Positions 1 to 8,304 of a stretch of DNA of 64,000 nucleotides are shown piece after piece. The notes below the pieces were generated by a model, which searched no databases, was not told the DNA's origin, and was given only the letters and a program-made list of their open reading frames with translations. Position 1 is the stretch's first letter. Each line of letters begins with the position of its first letter. Both the position numbers and the translations under genes were made by a program. The stretch spans positions 930,001 to 994,000 of the forward strand of contig NZ_CP009518.1 in assembly GCF_000970325.1 (NCBI RefSeq). Direction: 5' to 3'. Source of the DNA: Methanococcoides methylutens MM1 (GTDB taxonomy: Archaea > Halobacteriota > Methanosarcinia > Methanosarcinales > Methanosarcinaceae).

Positions 1-24
1 TGTTACTTCTGCACGATATTGCAT
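1..24 (-). CDS. 5' end of an unidentified gene, cut by the window start
   Basis: On the minus strand an ATG at 24-22 opens a frame (MQYRAEVT) that runs off the window. A good ribosome binding site, GAGG about 7 bases upstream (complement of 33-36), supports it as a real start. Only eight codons are visible, so no function can be given. Confidence 0.45.
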
Positions 25-112
25 TTTGATCCTCTGTTCTTGCTAATAATGTGATTAGGGGTATAATGGATATCAAGCAATTAAAAATATCGCTTTAAAA
101 TCCTGTATTGTG

Positions 113-658
113 TCATAATGTTTGTTTTGCATTTAATATTCTTTGTATAAGGGTGACATGTGCGAGAACAGCTATCACGGCTACTGCTATTAGTATGTAT
201 CCAGTTAATGCTCCCAGTACAAGTATAATAAGTCTTTCAGACCTCTCAGCGACCCCTACGTTCATCGAGGTCGACCCTGCGGCCTCTGCCCTGGCGCGAG
301 TATAGCTGACCATGTATGAACCGATCAGTGCGAGAACACACCAAAGCCACAGCGGTGCCTGTAGAAGTGCAGGCTGGTAGATACTCCCGTTGATGGATCC
401 ATAGATGATCCCTGCAAAGATGACAGCATCTGCATACCTGTCACAGACAGAGTCCAATACGCCTCCAAAAGGTGTTATGTTTCCTGAGGCCCTTGCAACC
501 GCACCGTCAAGGACATCGAAAATACCGCTTAGCATTATGAATATTGCTCCCATGATAAGATCGCCGATGGCAAACTCAAAGGCTGCGATAACACTGATAA
601 GCAGTCCGATGATCGTCAGTATATTTGGTGAAATCGGAATGTTCTTTGCAAGCGGCAA
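113..658 (-). CDS. CDP-alcohol phosphatidyltransferase (archaetidylinositol-phosphate synthase-like)
   Basis: Integral membrane enzyme that transfers a phospho-alcohol headgroup from a CDP-lipid. The family signature is complete: D48, D51-G52, A55-R56, G65, D69 and D73 (numbering from 658), which bind metal and CDP. About five hydrophobic segments and a length of 181 aa fit the family; archaeal relatives commonly make archaetidylinositol phosphate, but the substrate cannot be read from sequence. The start is uncertain. Codon 658 is TTG with no clear ribosome binding site, and the frame stays open back to a TGA at 716-718. A GAGGGATCA ribosome-binding-like stretch lies just before two ATT codons at 695-700, and family members normally have about 15 more N-terminal residues, so translation may begin upstream at a rare codon. 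Confidence 0.85.
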   Translation of the reverse strand: MPLAKNIPISPNILTIIGLLISVIAAFEFAIGDLIMGAIFIMLSGIFDVLDGAVARASGNITPFGGVLDSVCDRYADAVIFAGIIYGSINGSIYQPALLQAPLWLWCVLALIGSYMVSYTRARAEAAGSTSMNVGVAERSERLIILVLGALTGYILIAVAVIAVLAHVTLIQRILNAKQTL

Positions 659-773
659 AACGGAGATTCTGATCGTATCTTTTAGTTCGTTGAAAATAAT
701 TGATCCCTCTTGCTCTCAAATTATATTATGGGGCTTCTTTATTATGGAATTTATGGGGATATATTCATTAAAC

Positions 774-1433
774 TTATTTATCGCTTATTGCTCCCTGCTC
801 CCCGATATCCTTTAGTTTGGCCATTGCATTTGAAAGGTTGTTCTTTGCATCTTCATATTCCGGATCTGCGTTAAGGACCTTTGCAAAACACGTAATAGCT
901 TCATCATACTTTCCAAGGTGGTAGTATGCAACTCCTTTCTTGTTCCATGCCATAGTATACTTTGGATCAATATCCATTGCCACATGTATATTCTCGTAAC
1001 ATCTGATGGCTTCCTCATACTCTCCCAGTATGTCATGTATCATCCCTTTATTGATCCATGCATTATCGTATCTTTCATCGATAGCCAGGGTCTTTGTATA
1101 TGATTCGATAGCCTCTCTGTAGTTACCAAGATATGAATGTGCAATACCTTTGTTGTACCATATATCGGAATTACGGGGATCAAGATCCAACGCCTGTTCA
1201 AAACAGTATACGGCTTTTTTGTATTCACTCAGGTCACAGTAAGCTATCCCGGTATTCGTCCACACAAGTGCTACAGCTTCTTCATTCCATAAACGGGGAT
1301 CTCTGAGATCAGATTCAAGCACTGCACTATAGTATTCTATTTTTTCTTCCGGATATTCTGCGTGGAAACCAAGATGGAACAGTTCTTCTATTGTTTTCCC
1401 TTTCTCTTCCATCAAAAGCGACTCCATTCTCAT
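774..1433 (-). CDS. Tetratricopeptide repeat protein
   Basis: 219-aa soluble protein made almost wholly of TPR units. At least five 34-residue repeats are visible, with the usual pattern: W/Y near position 4, G-IAY or KG-AYY in helix A, and A-x-x-x-Y/F-x-x-A-L/I in helix B, for example NKGIAHSYLGNYREAIESY. No signal peptide, membrane segment or enzymatic domain is seen. TPR arrays of this sort are abundant in Methanosarcinales and act as protein-protein scaffolds; the partner is unknown. It sits alone between the phosphatidyltransferase and the exporter gene, all on the minus strand, with a 131-base gap to the exporter stop. Confidence 0.85.
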   Translation of the reverse strand: MRMESLLMEEKGKTIEELFHLGFHAEYPEEKIEYYSAVLESDLRDPRLWNEEAVALVWTNTGIAYCDLSEYKKAVYCFEQALDLDPRNSDIWYNKGIAHSYLGNYREAIESYTKTLAIDERYDNAWINKGMIHDILGEYEEAIRCYENIHVAMDIDPKYTMAWNKKGVAYYHLGKYDEAITCFAKVLNADPEYEDAKNNLSNAMAKLKDIGEQGAISDK

Positions 1434-1565
1434 TTATGAGTAGAAAATTAAATTGCTACCTTTTTTAGGAATGCCAAACATCAATAGGCATGTTTTGAGT
1501 ATCAGGTATCTTTCACAATTATAGAGTATTCTTTGAATATATATTCAATGGTCAATATACTTCAA

Positions 1566-3899
1566 TTAAGGAACTTCAATTCCCATTCTGCGGTCCCTCC
1601 AGCTATCAAGATAGACAAGCACCGGCGGGAATACAATGAAAGTTGCAAGTAGTGCCAGTGCAACATCGATCACTGTGACCATACCGAAGTTGCTGTTCAT
1701 TGAGAACGGTGATGCTATCAATGCTGAGAAACCAAAGAGTGTTGTAAGTCCTGACGTTATGATCGCCTTTCCTATCTTCTTGCTTGCCTCACGCATGGCT
1801 TCCACAGGGCTACGCCCTTTCTCCTTCTCTTCGAAATAACGTTCCATCATCAGGACGGCATATTCGGAACCCACACCAAGTATCAACGCCCCGAGCGTTG
1901 CTGTCATAGGTGTATACTCGATGCCCATGATATACATAACACCGCCTGCCCATCCGATGACCATTAGCATTGTGATAACCGGTGTGAAGGCTTTGAGCCA
2001 GTCACGGTATATTATAACAAGTCCTCCGAAGACCATAATAAGTCCGAGCATTGTCATTGCTACTCGTCCTGTAGTCAATGCCGAGATAACCTCTGTGAAG
2101 GTTACAGTATCTCCGGTGATGGTGACACTGACATCAGGTGGCGGAGGCATCCACATCACATCTGTCCTGACGATCTTCACAAGTTCTTCCATTCCCTTAA
2201 TACCAAGCCCTTCCCATGCGTTACCGATATCGAGGTTCAACAGGAGCATACTGTTACTGTAGATGTACCGGTTGCGTACCTCTTCGGGCAACTGGTCATA
2301 GATTGCCTGTACTTCATTCCTGTTGTCAGGGATAGTACCCCCGTTCATCTGCTTGACGATCGGGACAATGCTGTCAGCTCCATAGATGTCACTCCTGGCC
2401 TCGACCTCATGTTCGCTGAACTCATCCATCCATTGCAGTACTTTGGGGTCCGCCGCATCATCTACTTTGATGATCAGGTTCAGGAATACCCCGCCTCCAA
2501 GGACATCTGCCATGTGATTCCAGTCCACAAGTGCAGGCATGTCTGTAGGAACAAATGTCTTCATATCGGTCTGTATCGGAACCTGGGAATCTGCGTAAAA
2601 ACCGGCCATGCACAGGGAAATAGCCAGGAAGAGCACTATTCCGGGGTGCTTTATTGTTGCCATGGTGGTCTTTTCAATGAGACGTTCAAGGGAATCTCCG
2701 TTAGCTTTGTTTTTAATTTTAGTCCCGGTTCCATTCTCATTATCTTTTACTTTTCGAATACTGATAGAAGGTTTAAGTGATGCGAGTTTCCTGAATATGT
2801 GGTTATTCTTCCCGAGCGTGTCCAGTCCGTAAATGACAGTAACGCCTACAAAAAGGGATGCAAGGAAACACATAAAAATTCCTATGAGGAGGAGCTTGCC
2901 AAAGTCCTGTATCATGGGGACCGAGGACGTGAAAAGGGAAACGAAACCAAGGGACGTAATGATAAGTGCAATGAAAACTGCCGGTCCTGTGTGTTTGACT
3001 GTTTCTATAACAGCTTCTGATTCAGATTCGCCTTTATCCAGCTCTTCTTCGATACGATTGTGGAACTGGATCGCATAATCTATCCCCAGTCCCACAAGTA
3101 TTGGGAAAGCGGACATCGAGACCATGCTCATGGGTATCCTGACGTATCCCATGACGCCGAAGGTATAGATAATTCCAAGAAAAACTATCGCGAGGGGAAG
3201 GAGTCGCCACCTGACATGCCGGAATACCAGGTAAAGCACAATTATCATGAGAATACCTGACAACATCAGGAGAGGTCCCATGCTGGCATTCATCTCGTCC
3301 TCCATTGCGACATTGAATGCAGGGTCACCTGTTACTATTACTTTGTATTCAGGAGGGAAATCCGCAAATTCCGCAGCGAACTCTACCTCCCTGAGGATCT
3401 CTCTCAGGGCATTTTCATTTGTATCTCCTGCCGCTTTCACAAAGATGATCGTGTGTGTTTCATCCGGCATTAGTTGCTGGGGGCCTGCGATCTCGAGGAG
3501 GTGGTCGATCTGAGCCGGATCATCCGGTATCCTGTATCTTCCCGATGTCTGGAAGTTGGTTTCCTTGATCACGGAAGCCATGCTGGAGGTTTCTACCACT
3601 CCTTCGATGGAGCTAGAAAGGTGTTCGAGCCTGTCCACCGCTTTCAGCAGTTCGGGATCGGTAACGTCACCGTTCTCCACCAGCACCACCATGGACTGTG
3701 TGTAGAATATGTTCAGGAAAAGGTGGTCATAGTCCTGGTAAAGTTGTGATGTCTTTTCAACAAAAGTATCAGTACCTGATTCCATGGTGATCTGGCTGGC
3801 ACCACTGAAGGATAAGATTATGAAAAGAAATGCTATTGCAATAACCGGCAGGGCGTTGTTCTCAATGAAGAAGCCCAGTTTTTCGAATAGTTTTTTCAG
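1566..3899 (-). CDS. MMPL/RND-family exporter
   Basis: Large membrane protein of the RND superfamily (MMPL or hydrophobe/amphiphile-efflux-3 branch), with two homologous halves. Each half has a large extracytoplasmic loop followed by a cluster of about five membrane helices containing the G-x-x-x-D/E-Y motif, seen as GLGIDYAIQ in the first half and GVGSEYAVL in the second. Such proteins use ion gradients to move lipids or hydrophobic compounds; the cargo is unknown. An ATG exists at 3783-3785, but starting there would delete the first membrane helix. The frame continues in frame to a CTG at 3897-3899 that has an AAGGAG ribosome binding site just upstream, preceded by a TAA. I therefore choose the CTG start, giving about 777 aa with an N-terminal helix rich in I, A, L and F. 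Confidence 0.88.
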   Translation of the reverse strand: MKKLFEKLGFFIENNALPVIAIAFLFIILSFSGASQITMESGTDTFVEKTSQLYQDYDHLFLNIFYTQSMVVLVENGDVTDPELLKAVDRLEHLSSSIEGVVETSSMASVIKETNFQTSGRYRIPDDPAQIDHLLEIAGPQQLMPDETHTIIFVKAAGDTNENALREILREVEFAAEFADFPPEYKVIVTGDPAFNVAMEDEMNASMGPLLMLSGILMIIVLYLVFRHVRWRLLPLAIVFLGIIYTFGVMGYVRIPMSMVSMSAFPILVGLGIDYAIQFHNRIEEELDKGESESEAVIETVKHTGPAVFIALIITSLGFVSLFTSSVPMIQDFGKLLLIGIFMCFLASLFVGVTVIYGLDTLGKNNHIFRKLASLKPSISIRKVKDNENGTGTKIKNKANGDSLERLIEKTTMATIKHPGIVLFLAISLCMAGFYADSQVPIQTDMKTFVPTDMPALVDWNHMADVLGGGVFLNLIIKVDDAADPKVLQWMDEFSEHEVEARSDIYGADSIVPIVKQMNGGTIPDNRNEVQAIYDQLPEEVRNRYIYSNSMLLLNLDIGNAWEGLGIKGMEELVKIVRTDVMWMPPPPDVSVTITGDTVTFTEVISALTTGRVAMTMLGLIMVFGGLVIIYRDWLKAFTPVITMLMVIGWAGGVMYIMGIEYTPMTATLGALILGVGSEYAVLMMERYFEEKEKGRSPVEAMREASKKIGKAIITSGLTTLFGFSALIASPFSMNSNFGMVTVIDVALALLATFIVFPPVLVYLDSWRDRRMGIEVP

Positions 3900-4094
3900 G
3901 AAGATCTCTCCTTAGTCCTCATCAGGTTTTTTTGATGGCAGCAAGACCGGAACAGGTATGTTAGTTTAAACAACTGATTTAAATGGAGGTCCATGGGCTA
4001 TATATTTTATTGTATATACGTCCACGAATTCTATCCTTTCCTTCATTTATCTTCTCATATCTTCATTCTGTATTTCTCAGTATCTCCGATACAT

Positions 4095-4102
4095 AGATAT
4101 AT
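4095..4102 (+). promoter_or_regulatory. TATA box for the AsnB-like gene
   Basis: AGATATAT lies centred about 27 bases before the ATG at 4126. This puts the expected transcription start at or next to the start codon, so the mRNA is probably leaderless, which would also explain the absence of a ribosome binding site. Confidence 0.45.
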
Positions 4103-4125
4103 GGTTGACAGGTACTTTCAAGTAC

Positions 4126-5628
4126 ATGGGCAGGATCGCAGGCTATTTTGGCACAGGCAACATGGGTGTGGACACCGCTCCAATTTTCCGGGAAATGGAA
4201 AAGCGCGGAAAACATGATGCACTTATCTATACGAGGGATGAAATCATTAGTTTTTCATCTGGATCACAGTTGCCTGAATTAACAGACGATGATTCCATGA
4301 TAAGTTTCTTTGATCCTTCTATGGCCCCTTCAACAACTCATCTTTCTGTATCCGGGGCTGACATTACTGTAGCTTGTGATGTTGATCTGTACAAATGGGA
4401 TGAATTGTGCGACACACAAGATTCTATCTTTTCTGGGACCATCGACAATGGCACAGATTTCATGCAATTGTTCCTCAGTGACATCTTTAAAAGAACGAAT
4501 TCCGAAGGATCAGGTATAAGCCAAACTCTTGCTTTTCTCGATTCATCCCTGCGTAAACTTTGGGGTGTCTATGCTTTCGCATGTAAGGCAAATGAAAGGA
4601 TATATCTTGCCAGGGATCTCATCGGTGTCAAACCTCTCTGGTATGATGTTTCCAAAGGGCTTGCTTTTGCTTCTGAGAAGAAGTTCCTTGAAAAAGCAGG
4701 TTACACTGAAGTTAAGGAGCTTTCTCCCAGGCAAATACTATGCTATGACCTTAAAGACGACACAGTTACGATGCATGAACGGGAATTCCTGACCACACTT
4801 CCCGATGTTCAGGGCTCAGAGGATGAGGTGAGAGATGAATTACTTGCACTACTCCGGGATGCCGTTTCAGTACGTGTTCCGGATGAGAATTTCGGTGTCA
4901 TGTTTTCTGCAGGCATTGATTCCACTATTCTGGCATCCATGTGTAAGGAGATCGCCAAAGAGAAGGGTGTTTCAGTTACCTGTTATACGGTCGGGCTTTC
5001 CGGTGAAGTTTCCTCTCCGGATATTGTATGTGCTAAAAGGATATCTGAAGAGCTTGGATTTGATCTGAAGATCCATGAGATCGATCTTGAGGCAGTTGAA
5101 GAGTACCTGAAGGTTGTTGTGCCTCTGATAGAGGATGCCAGTGTCCCGAAGACCGGTGTAGCAATGACCATGTATGCTGCAAGTGTAGCAGCGAAAAAAG
5201 AAGGCATCAATGTCCTCTTTGCAGGTGCCGGAGCAGACGAGCTGTTTGCAGGATACAATCGTTACAAGAGATCCGATAGCATAAACAGCGACTGCCTGAT
5301 GGATATTCTTGAGATGCACGAGGTGAATACATACCGGGATGACACTGTTGCAGCTTTCACAGGAGTTTCCTTGCGCCTTCCTTATCTTGATGAGAAGTTT
5401 GTTGAGTACTCGCTGGCAATACCTGAAAAGTTCAAGATGTCCGATGATATGAATAAGGTGGTACTGCGCAGGGTGGGCGAGAAAATAGGGTTGCCAAAGA
5501 TTATTACAAAGCGCAGTAAAAAGGCTGCCCAGTACGGAAGCCGCTTTGATAAAGCATTGACAAAACTGGCAAAGCGTGCCGGTTTTGATAACAAGACAGA
5601 ATATATCAATAGTTTTTCAGGAGAATGA
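4126..5628 (+). CDS. Asparagine synthetase-like protein lacking the glutaminase cysteine
   Basis: Two-domain protein resembling AsnB. The N-terminal part (about residues 1-200) has the class II glutamine amidotransferase fold with a recognisable RDLIGVKPLWY stretch, but the mature N-terminus reads MGRIAGYFG, with no Cys at position 2 to hydrolyse glutamine. The C-terminal part is the ATP-pyrophosphatase synthetase domain, with PP-loop SAGIDS (about 261-266), GAGADELFAGY and a basic C-terminal region. It should adenylate a carboxylate and aminate it, probably with free ammonia, or act on another substrate. I chose ATG 4126 over TTG 4105 because of the TATA spacing. It sits 4 bases before a second PP-loop gene, which suggests a shared transcript. 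Whether the product is asparagine or another amide is open. Confidence 0.8.
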   Translation: MGRIAGYFGTGNMGVDTAPIFREMEKRGKHDALIYTRDEIISFSSGSQLPELTDDDSMISFFDPSMAPSTTHLSVSGADITVACDVDLYKWDELCDTQDSIFSGTIDNGTDFMQLFLSDIFKRTNSEGSGISQTLAFLDSSLRKLWGVYAFACKANERIYLARDLIGVKPLWYDVSKGLAFASEKKFLEKAGYTEVKELSPRQILCYDLKDDTVTMHEREFLTTLPDVQGSEDEVRDELLALLRDAVSVRVPDENFGVMFSAGIDSTILASMCKEIAKEKGVSVTCYTVGLSGEVSSPDIVCAKRISEELGFDLKIHEIDLEAVEEYLKVVVPLIEDASVPKTGVAMTMYAASVAAKKEGINVLFAGAGADELFAGYNRYKRSDSINSDCLMDILEMHEVNTYRDDTVAAFTGVSLRLPYLDEKFVEYSLAIPEKFKMSDDMNKVVLRRVGEKIGLPKIITKRSKKAAQYGSRFDKALTKLAKRAGFDNKTEYINSFSGE

Positions 5629-5632
5629 TAAA

Positions 5633-6322
5633 GTGAAACTGGGTGTTCTTTTCAGTTCAGGTAAGGATTCCAATTATGCATTACATATCATGCAGCAAGA
5701 AGGTAATTCCATTGAATGCCTGATAACGATCAAAAGCCGAAATCCTGATTCCTATATGTTCCACACTCCGAATATAGACCTTGCAAGATTGCAGGCAGAT
5801 GCCATGGAACTTCCTTTACTGGAGACCTTTACCGAGGGTGAGAAAGAACTTGAACTTGATGATCTCAAAAAAGCCATCATACAGGCGCAGGAAGAGTTCG
5901 GCATCGAGGGAATTGTGACCGGTGCATTGTATTCCAATTACCAGAAGGACCGGATCGAGAAGATCTGCAATGAACTGGGACTTGAGTCATTCTCCCCACT
6001 CTGGCATATCGACCAGGAACAGGAGATGTGGGAACTTCTGGATAAGGGATTTGAGTTCATCTTCAGCAGTATCGCAGCTTATGGCCTGAACAGCAGTTGG
6101 GTTGGCAAGACAATTCTCAGCAGTGACGTCGATAAGCTTGTGAAGCTTAATGAGAAGATCGGGTTGAACATTGCAGGTGAAGGCGGCGAGTTCGAGAGCT
6201 TTGTCACCGATGCTCCGATGTTCAAAAAGAAGATAAAGATCAACGATTTCAGGCTTGTGGAACGCGATGAGTATACTGCAAGCGTTGTGATCGAGGATGC
6301 GGAACTGGTGGATAAGGAATAA
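5633..6322 (+). CDS. Dph6-type diphthine-ammonia ligase family protein
   Basis: 229-aa ATP-pyrophosphatase of the MJ0570/Dph6 family. The PP-loop SSGKDS is at residues 8-13, and the family's GAL-x-S-N-Y-Q-K-x-R-x-E and GEGGEF-E-S/T motifs are present (GALYSNYQKDRIE; GEGGEFESFVTDAP). Eukaryotic Dph6 amidates diphthine on translation factor 2 in the last step of diphthamide synthesis; the archaeal homolog is generally assigned the same role on aEF2. Start GTG 5633 is preceded by AGGAGAATGATAA, a good ribosome binding site that overlaps the end of the AsnB-like gene. The coupling of two ammonia-dependent amidating enzymes is notable. Confident in the family, moderately confident in the role. Confidence 0.88.
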   Translation: MKLGVLFSSGKDSNYALHIMQQEGNSIECLITIKSRNPDSYMFHTPNIDLARLQADAMELPLLETFTEGEKELELDDLKKAIIQAQEEFGIEGIVTGALYSNYQKDRIEKICNELGLESFSPLWHIDQEQEMWELLDKGFEFIFSSIAAYGLNSSWVGKTILSSDVDKLVKLNEKIGLNIAGEGGEFESFVTDAPMFKKKIKINDFRLVERDEYTASVVIEDAELVDKE

Positions 6323-6402
6323 CCTTTATCCGTTAAGTTGTTCATTAAAGATACATCATATCTCTACCATCTATTATCATGATCTCTTAAGAGGTGCTAT
6401 TT

Positions 6403-6660
6403 GTGGAAAATGATCCATTCAAGGAAATTCAGAGACAGATCGAGGGACTTAAGCGTCAGTTACAGGAAAAAGATGATCATATCCTGGAACTTGATGCTCA
6501 GATAACTGAATTGACAGCTTACATCAATATGCTTCAGGAAAGGTTCACAGGTCTTTCACTGGAGATGAACGACATGTTTGCTTCCAATCCTTCCAAAAAA
6601 CGTGGAACCTATGCAAGGGACTCAATTGTATATCAGGCTGAGTCCAATGAAGTGAAATAA
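6403..6660 (+). CDS. Small coiled-coil protein
   Basis: 85-aa hydrophilic protein. Residues about 5-65 form a long heptad-patterned helix (repeated I/L at a and d positions with many E, K and Q), followed by a short polar tail. No Cys, signal peptide or membrane segment. Start GTG 6403 is chosen over GTG 6394 because GAGGTG lies at the right distance upstream and partly overlaps the earlier codon. Function unknown; comparable short coiled-coil proteins often act as oligomerisation or adaptor subunits. Confidence 0.65.
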   Translation: MENDPFKEIQRQIEGLKRQLQEKDDHILELDAQITELTAYINMLQERFTGLSLEMNDMFASNPSKKRGTYARDSIVYQAESNEVK

Positions 6661-6748
6661 TATCCTTTTTCTTTTTTCTCTCTTCTTCTTTATTTTCAAA
6701 ACAATTCATACAGTTAATGCTTTAAGGCAGCCAGCGCATAGTTTAATC

Positions 6749-8182
6749 ATGACTTCCATGAATCTGCCTGATCACAAGACCAAGATAGTATGTACCATTG
6801 GCCCTGCCTCTTCTTCTGAAGAGGTTTTGCGTGAACTTATACTGGCAGGTATGAACGTTGCAAGGATCAATTTTTCCCATGGAAGTTTTGAAAGCCATGG
6901 TAAGGTCATCCGTACGATCAAAAAGCTATGTGAGGAAATGGATGTCGTTGTCTCTATTATGGCCGATCTTCCTGGCCCTAAGATCCGTGTGGGAGAGCTT
7001 CAGGATGAGCCAATTACCCTGCAGAAAGGAGATAAGGTCAAACTGACCACGGATAAGGTAGTGGGCACAGGAAATCTGATTCCTGTAGATTTTGATAAAC
7101 TTCCTTATTGTATTGCAAAGCCTTCTGATGTTTATTTCAATGACGGTTTTATCCAGATGAGATGCAATGGTGTTTGCAACAATGAGGCTGAATGTGAGGT
7201 TGTAGTAGGTGGCCAGCTATCCTCTCACAAAGGTGTCAATCTTCCCGGAACCAATCTCTTACTTGATCCTGTCACAGACAGGGACCTTGAGATAGTAGAC
7301 TTTGCTTTGAGCGAAGGTGTTAATTGTTTCAGTGTATCGTTCATTGAGCTTGGATCCGATATCGAGAAAGTGCGATATCATGCTGAAAAACGGGGACATT
7401 CTGTTTTCCTTGTGGCAAAGATAGAGAGAGGACAGGCACTGAAGAAAATTGATGGCATATTGGATATGACCGATGGTCTGATGGTTGCACGTGGTGACCT
7501 TGGTGTGGAGATCCCAATTGAAGAGGTCCCAATAGCACAGAAGCAGTTGATCCATAAGGCCAATCTTCGTGGAATACCGGTAATAACTGCAACTCATATG
7601 CTTGAGTCAATGACCGAAAATATAAGACCAACAAGAGCTGAAGCGACCGATGTGGCAAATGCTATCCTTGATGGTACTGATGCTGTAATGTTGTCCGGTG
7701 AGACAGCGGTTGGAAAATATCCGGTAGAGACCGTAAGGACAATGGTCAACATTGCAAAGAGGACCGAAGAATGGCGTGCAAGAACCGGTTTTGGTCTCGA
7801 TCTTGTTAGAAAAGGAATCGATGAGACTTTCATGAACATCAGTGATGTCATTTCACTTCAGGTACAGGAAGCTATCAACAGGCTTCCCATAGAGTACGTT
7901 GTAACACCTACGTATTCCGGTGGCACTCCAAGACGTATTTCCAGGTTCAAGCCGGATGAATGGGTTATTGCCATGAGTCACCTCGACATGACATGCGAAC
8001 AGCTGGCCTATTCCTATGGGGTATATCCAATTAAAGTGATGAATGATTCTGAAGATCTTGAAGAAAAGGTAAACAAAACCATGAGGTCAAAGGGCATCGG
8101 CAAAGCCAAGGATATGATCGTCCTGACTCAGGGCCATGAAGGTGGAACTAATTTGTTGAAGATCATACAGTTAACTGAATGA
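6749..8182 (+). CDS. pyk: Pyruvate kinase
   Basis: Transfers phosphate from PEP to ADP in lower glycolysis, cytoplasmic. The 477-aa protein has the normal family layout: N-terminal TIM-barrel start (TKIVCTIGPASSS, NVARINFSHG), the inserted B domain (about residues 75-165), the active-site signature VAKIERGQA with the catalytic Lys, the metal-binding GDLGVEIP, and the conserved TATHMLESM and GTDAVMLSGETAVGKYP blocks, then the C-terminal regulatory domain. The ATG at 6749 is followed by another at 6758, either of which could be used; no strong ribosome binding site precedes them. In a methylotrophic methanogen this enzyme makes sense together with stored glycogen, and opposes the PEP synthase encoded at 46793-49198. 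Confidence 0.96.
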   Translation: MTSMNLPDHKTKIVCTIGPASSSEEVLRELILAGMNVARINFSHGSFESHGKVIRTIKKLCEEMDVVVSIMADLPGPKIRVGELQDEPITLQKGDKVKLTTDKVVGTGNLIPVDFDKLPYCIAKPSDVYFNDGFIQMRCNGVCNNEAECEVVVGGQLSSHKGVNLPGTNLLLDPVTDRDLEIVDFALSEGVNCFSVSFIELGSDIEKVRYHAEKRGHSVFLVAKIERGQALKKIDGILDMTDGLMVARGDLGVEIPIEEVPIAQKQLIHKANLRGIPVITATHMLESMTENIRPTRAEATDVANAILDGTDAVMLSGETAVGKYPVETVRTMVNIAKRTEEWRARTGFGLDLVRKGIDETFMNISDVISLQVQEAINRLPIEYVVTPTYSGGTPRRISRFKPDEWVIAMSHLDMTCEQLAYSYGVYPIKVMNDSEDLEEKVNKTMRSKGIGKAKDMIVLTQGHEGGTNLLKIIQLTE

Positions 8183-8253
8183 TCAGGTGACCGACAGGCA
8201 AACTGAATTACCGAGAGGCCAACCAGATGGTCAACCTGATGCCTAACTGCATG

Positions 8254-8278
8254 AAAGGCCAATTTTTACTTGGCCTTT
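8254..8278. terminator. Hairpin terminator between convergent genes
   Basis: Perfect 9-bp stem AAAGGCCAA (8254-8262) / TTGGCCTTT (8270-8278) around a seven-base T-rich loop, followed by an A/T run. It lies between the convergent pyruvate kinase and HdrD-like genes and could serve both strands. Confidence 0.65.
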
Positions 8279-8304
8279 TATTATATGGTATCAGTTGTTC
8301 AAAT

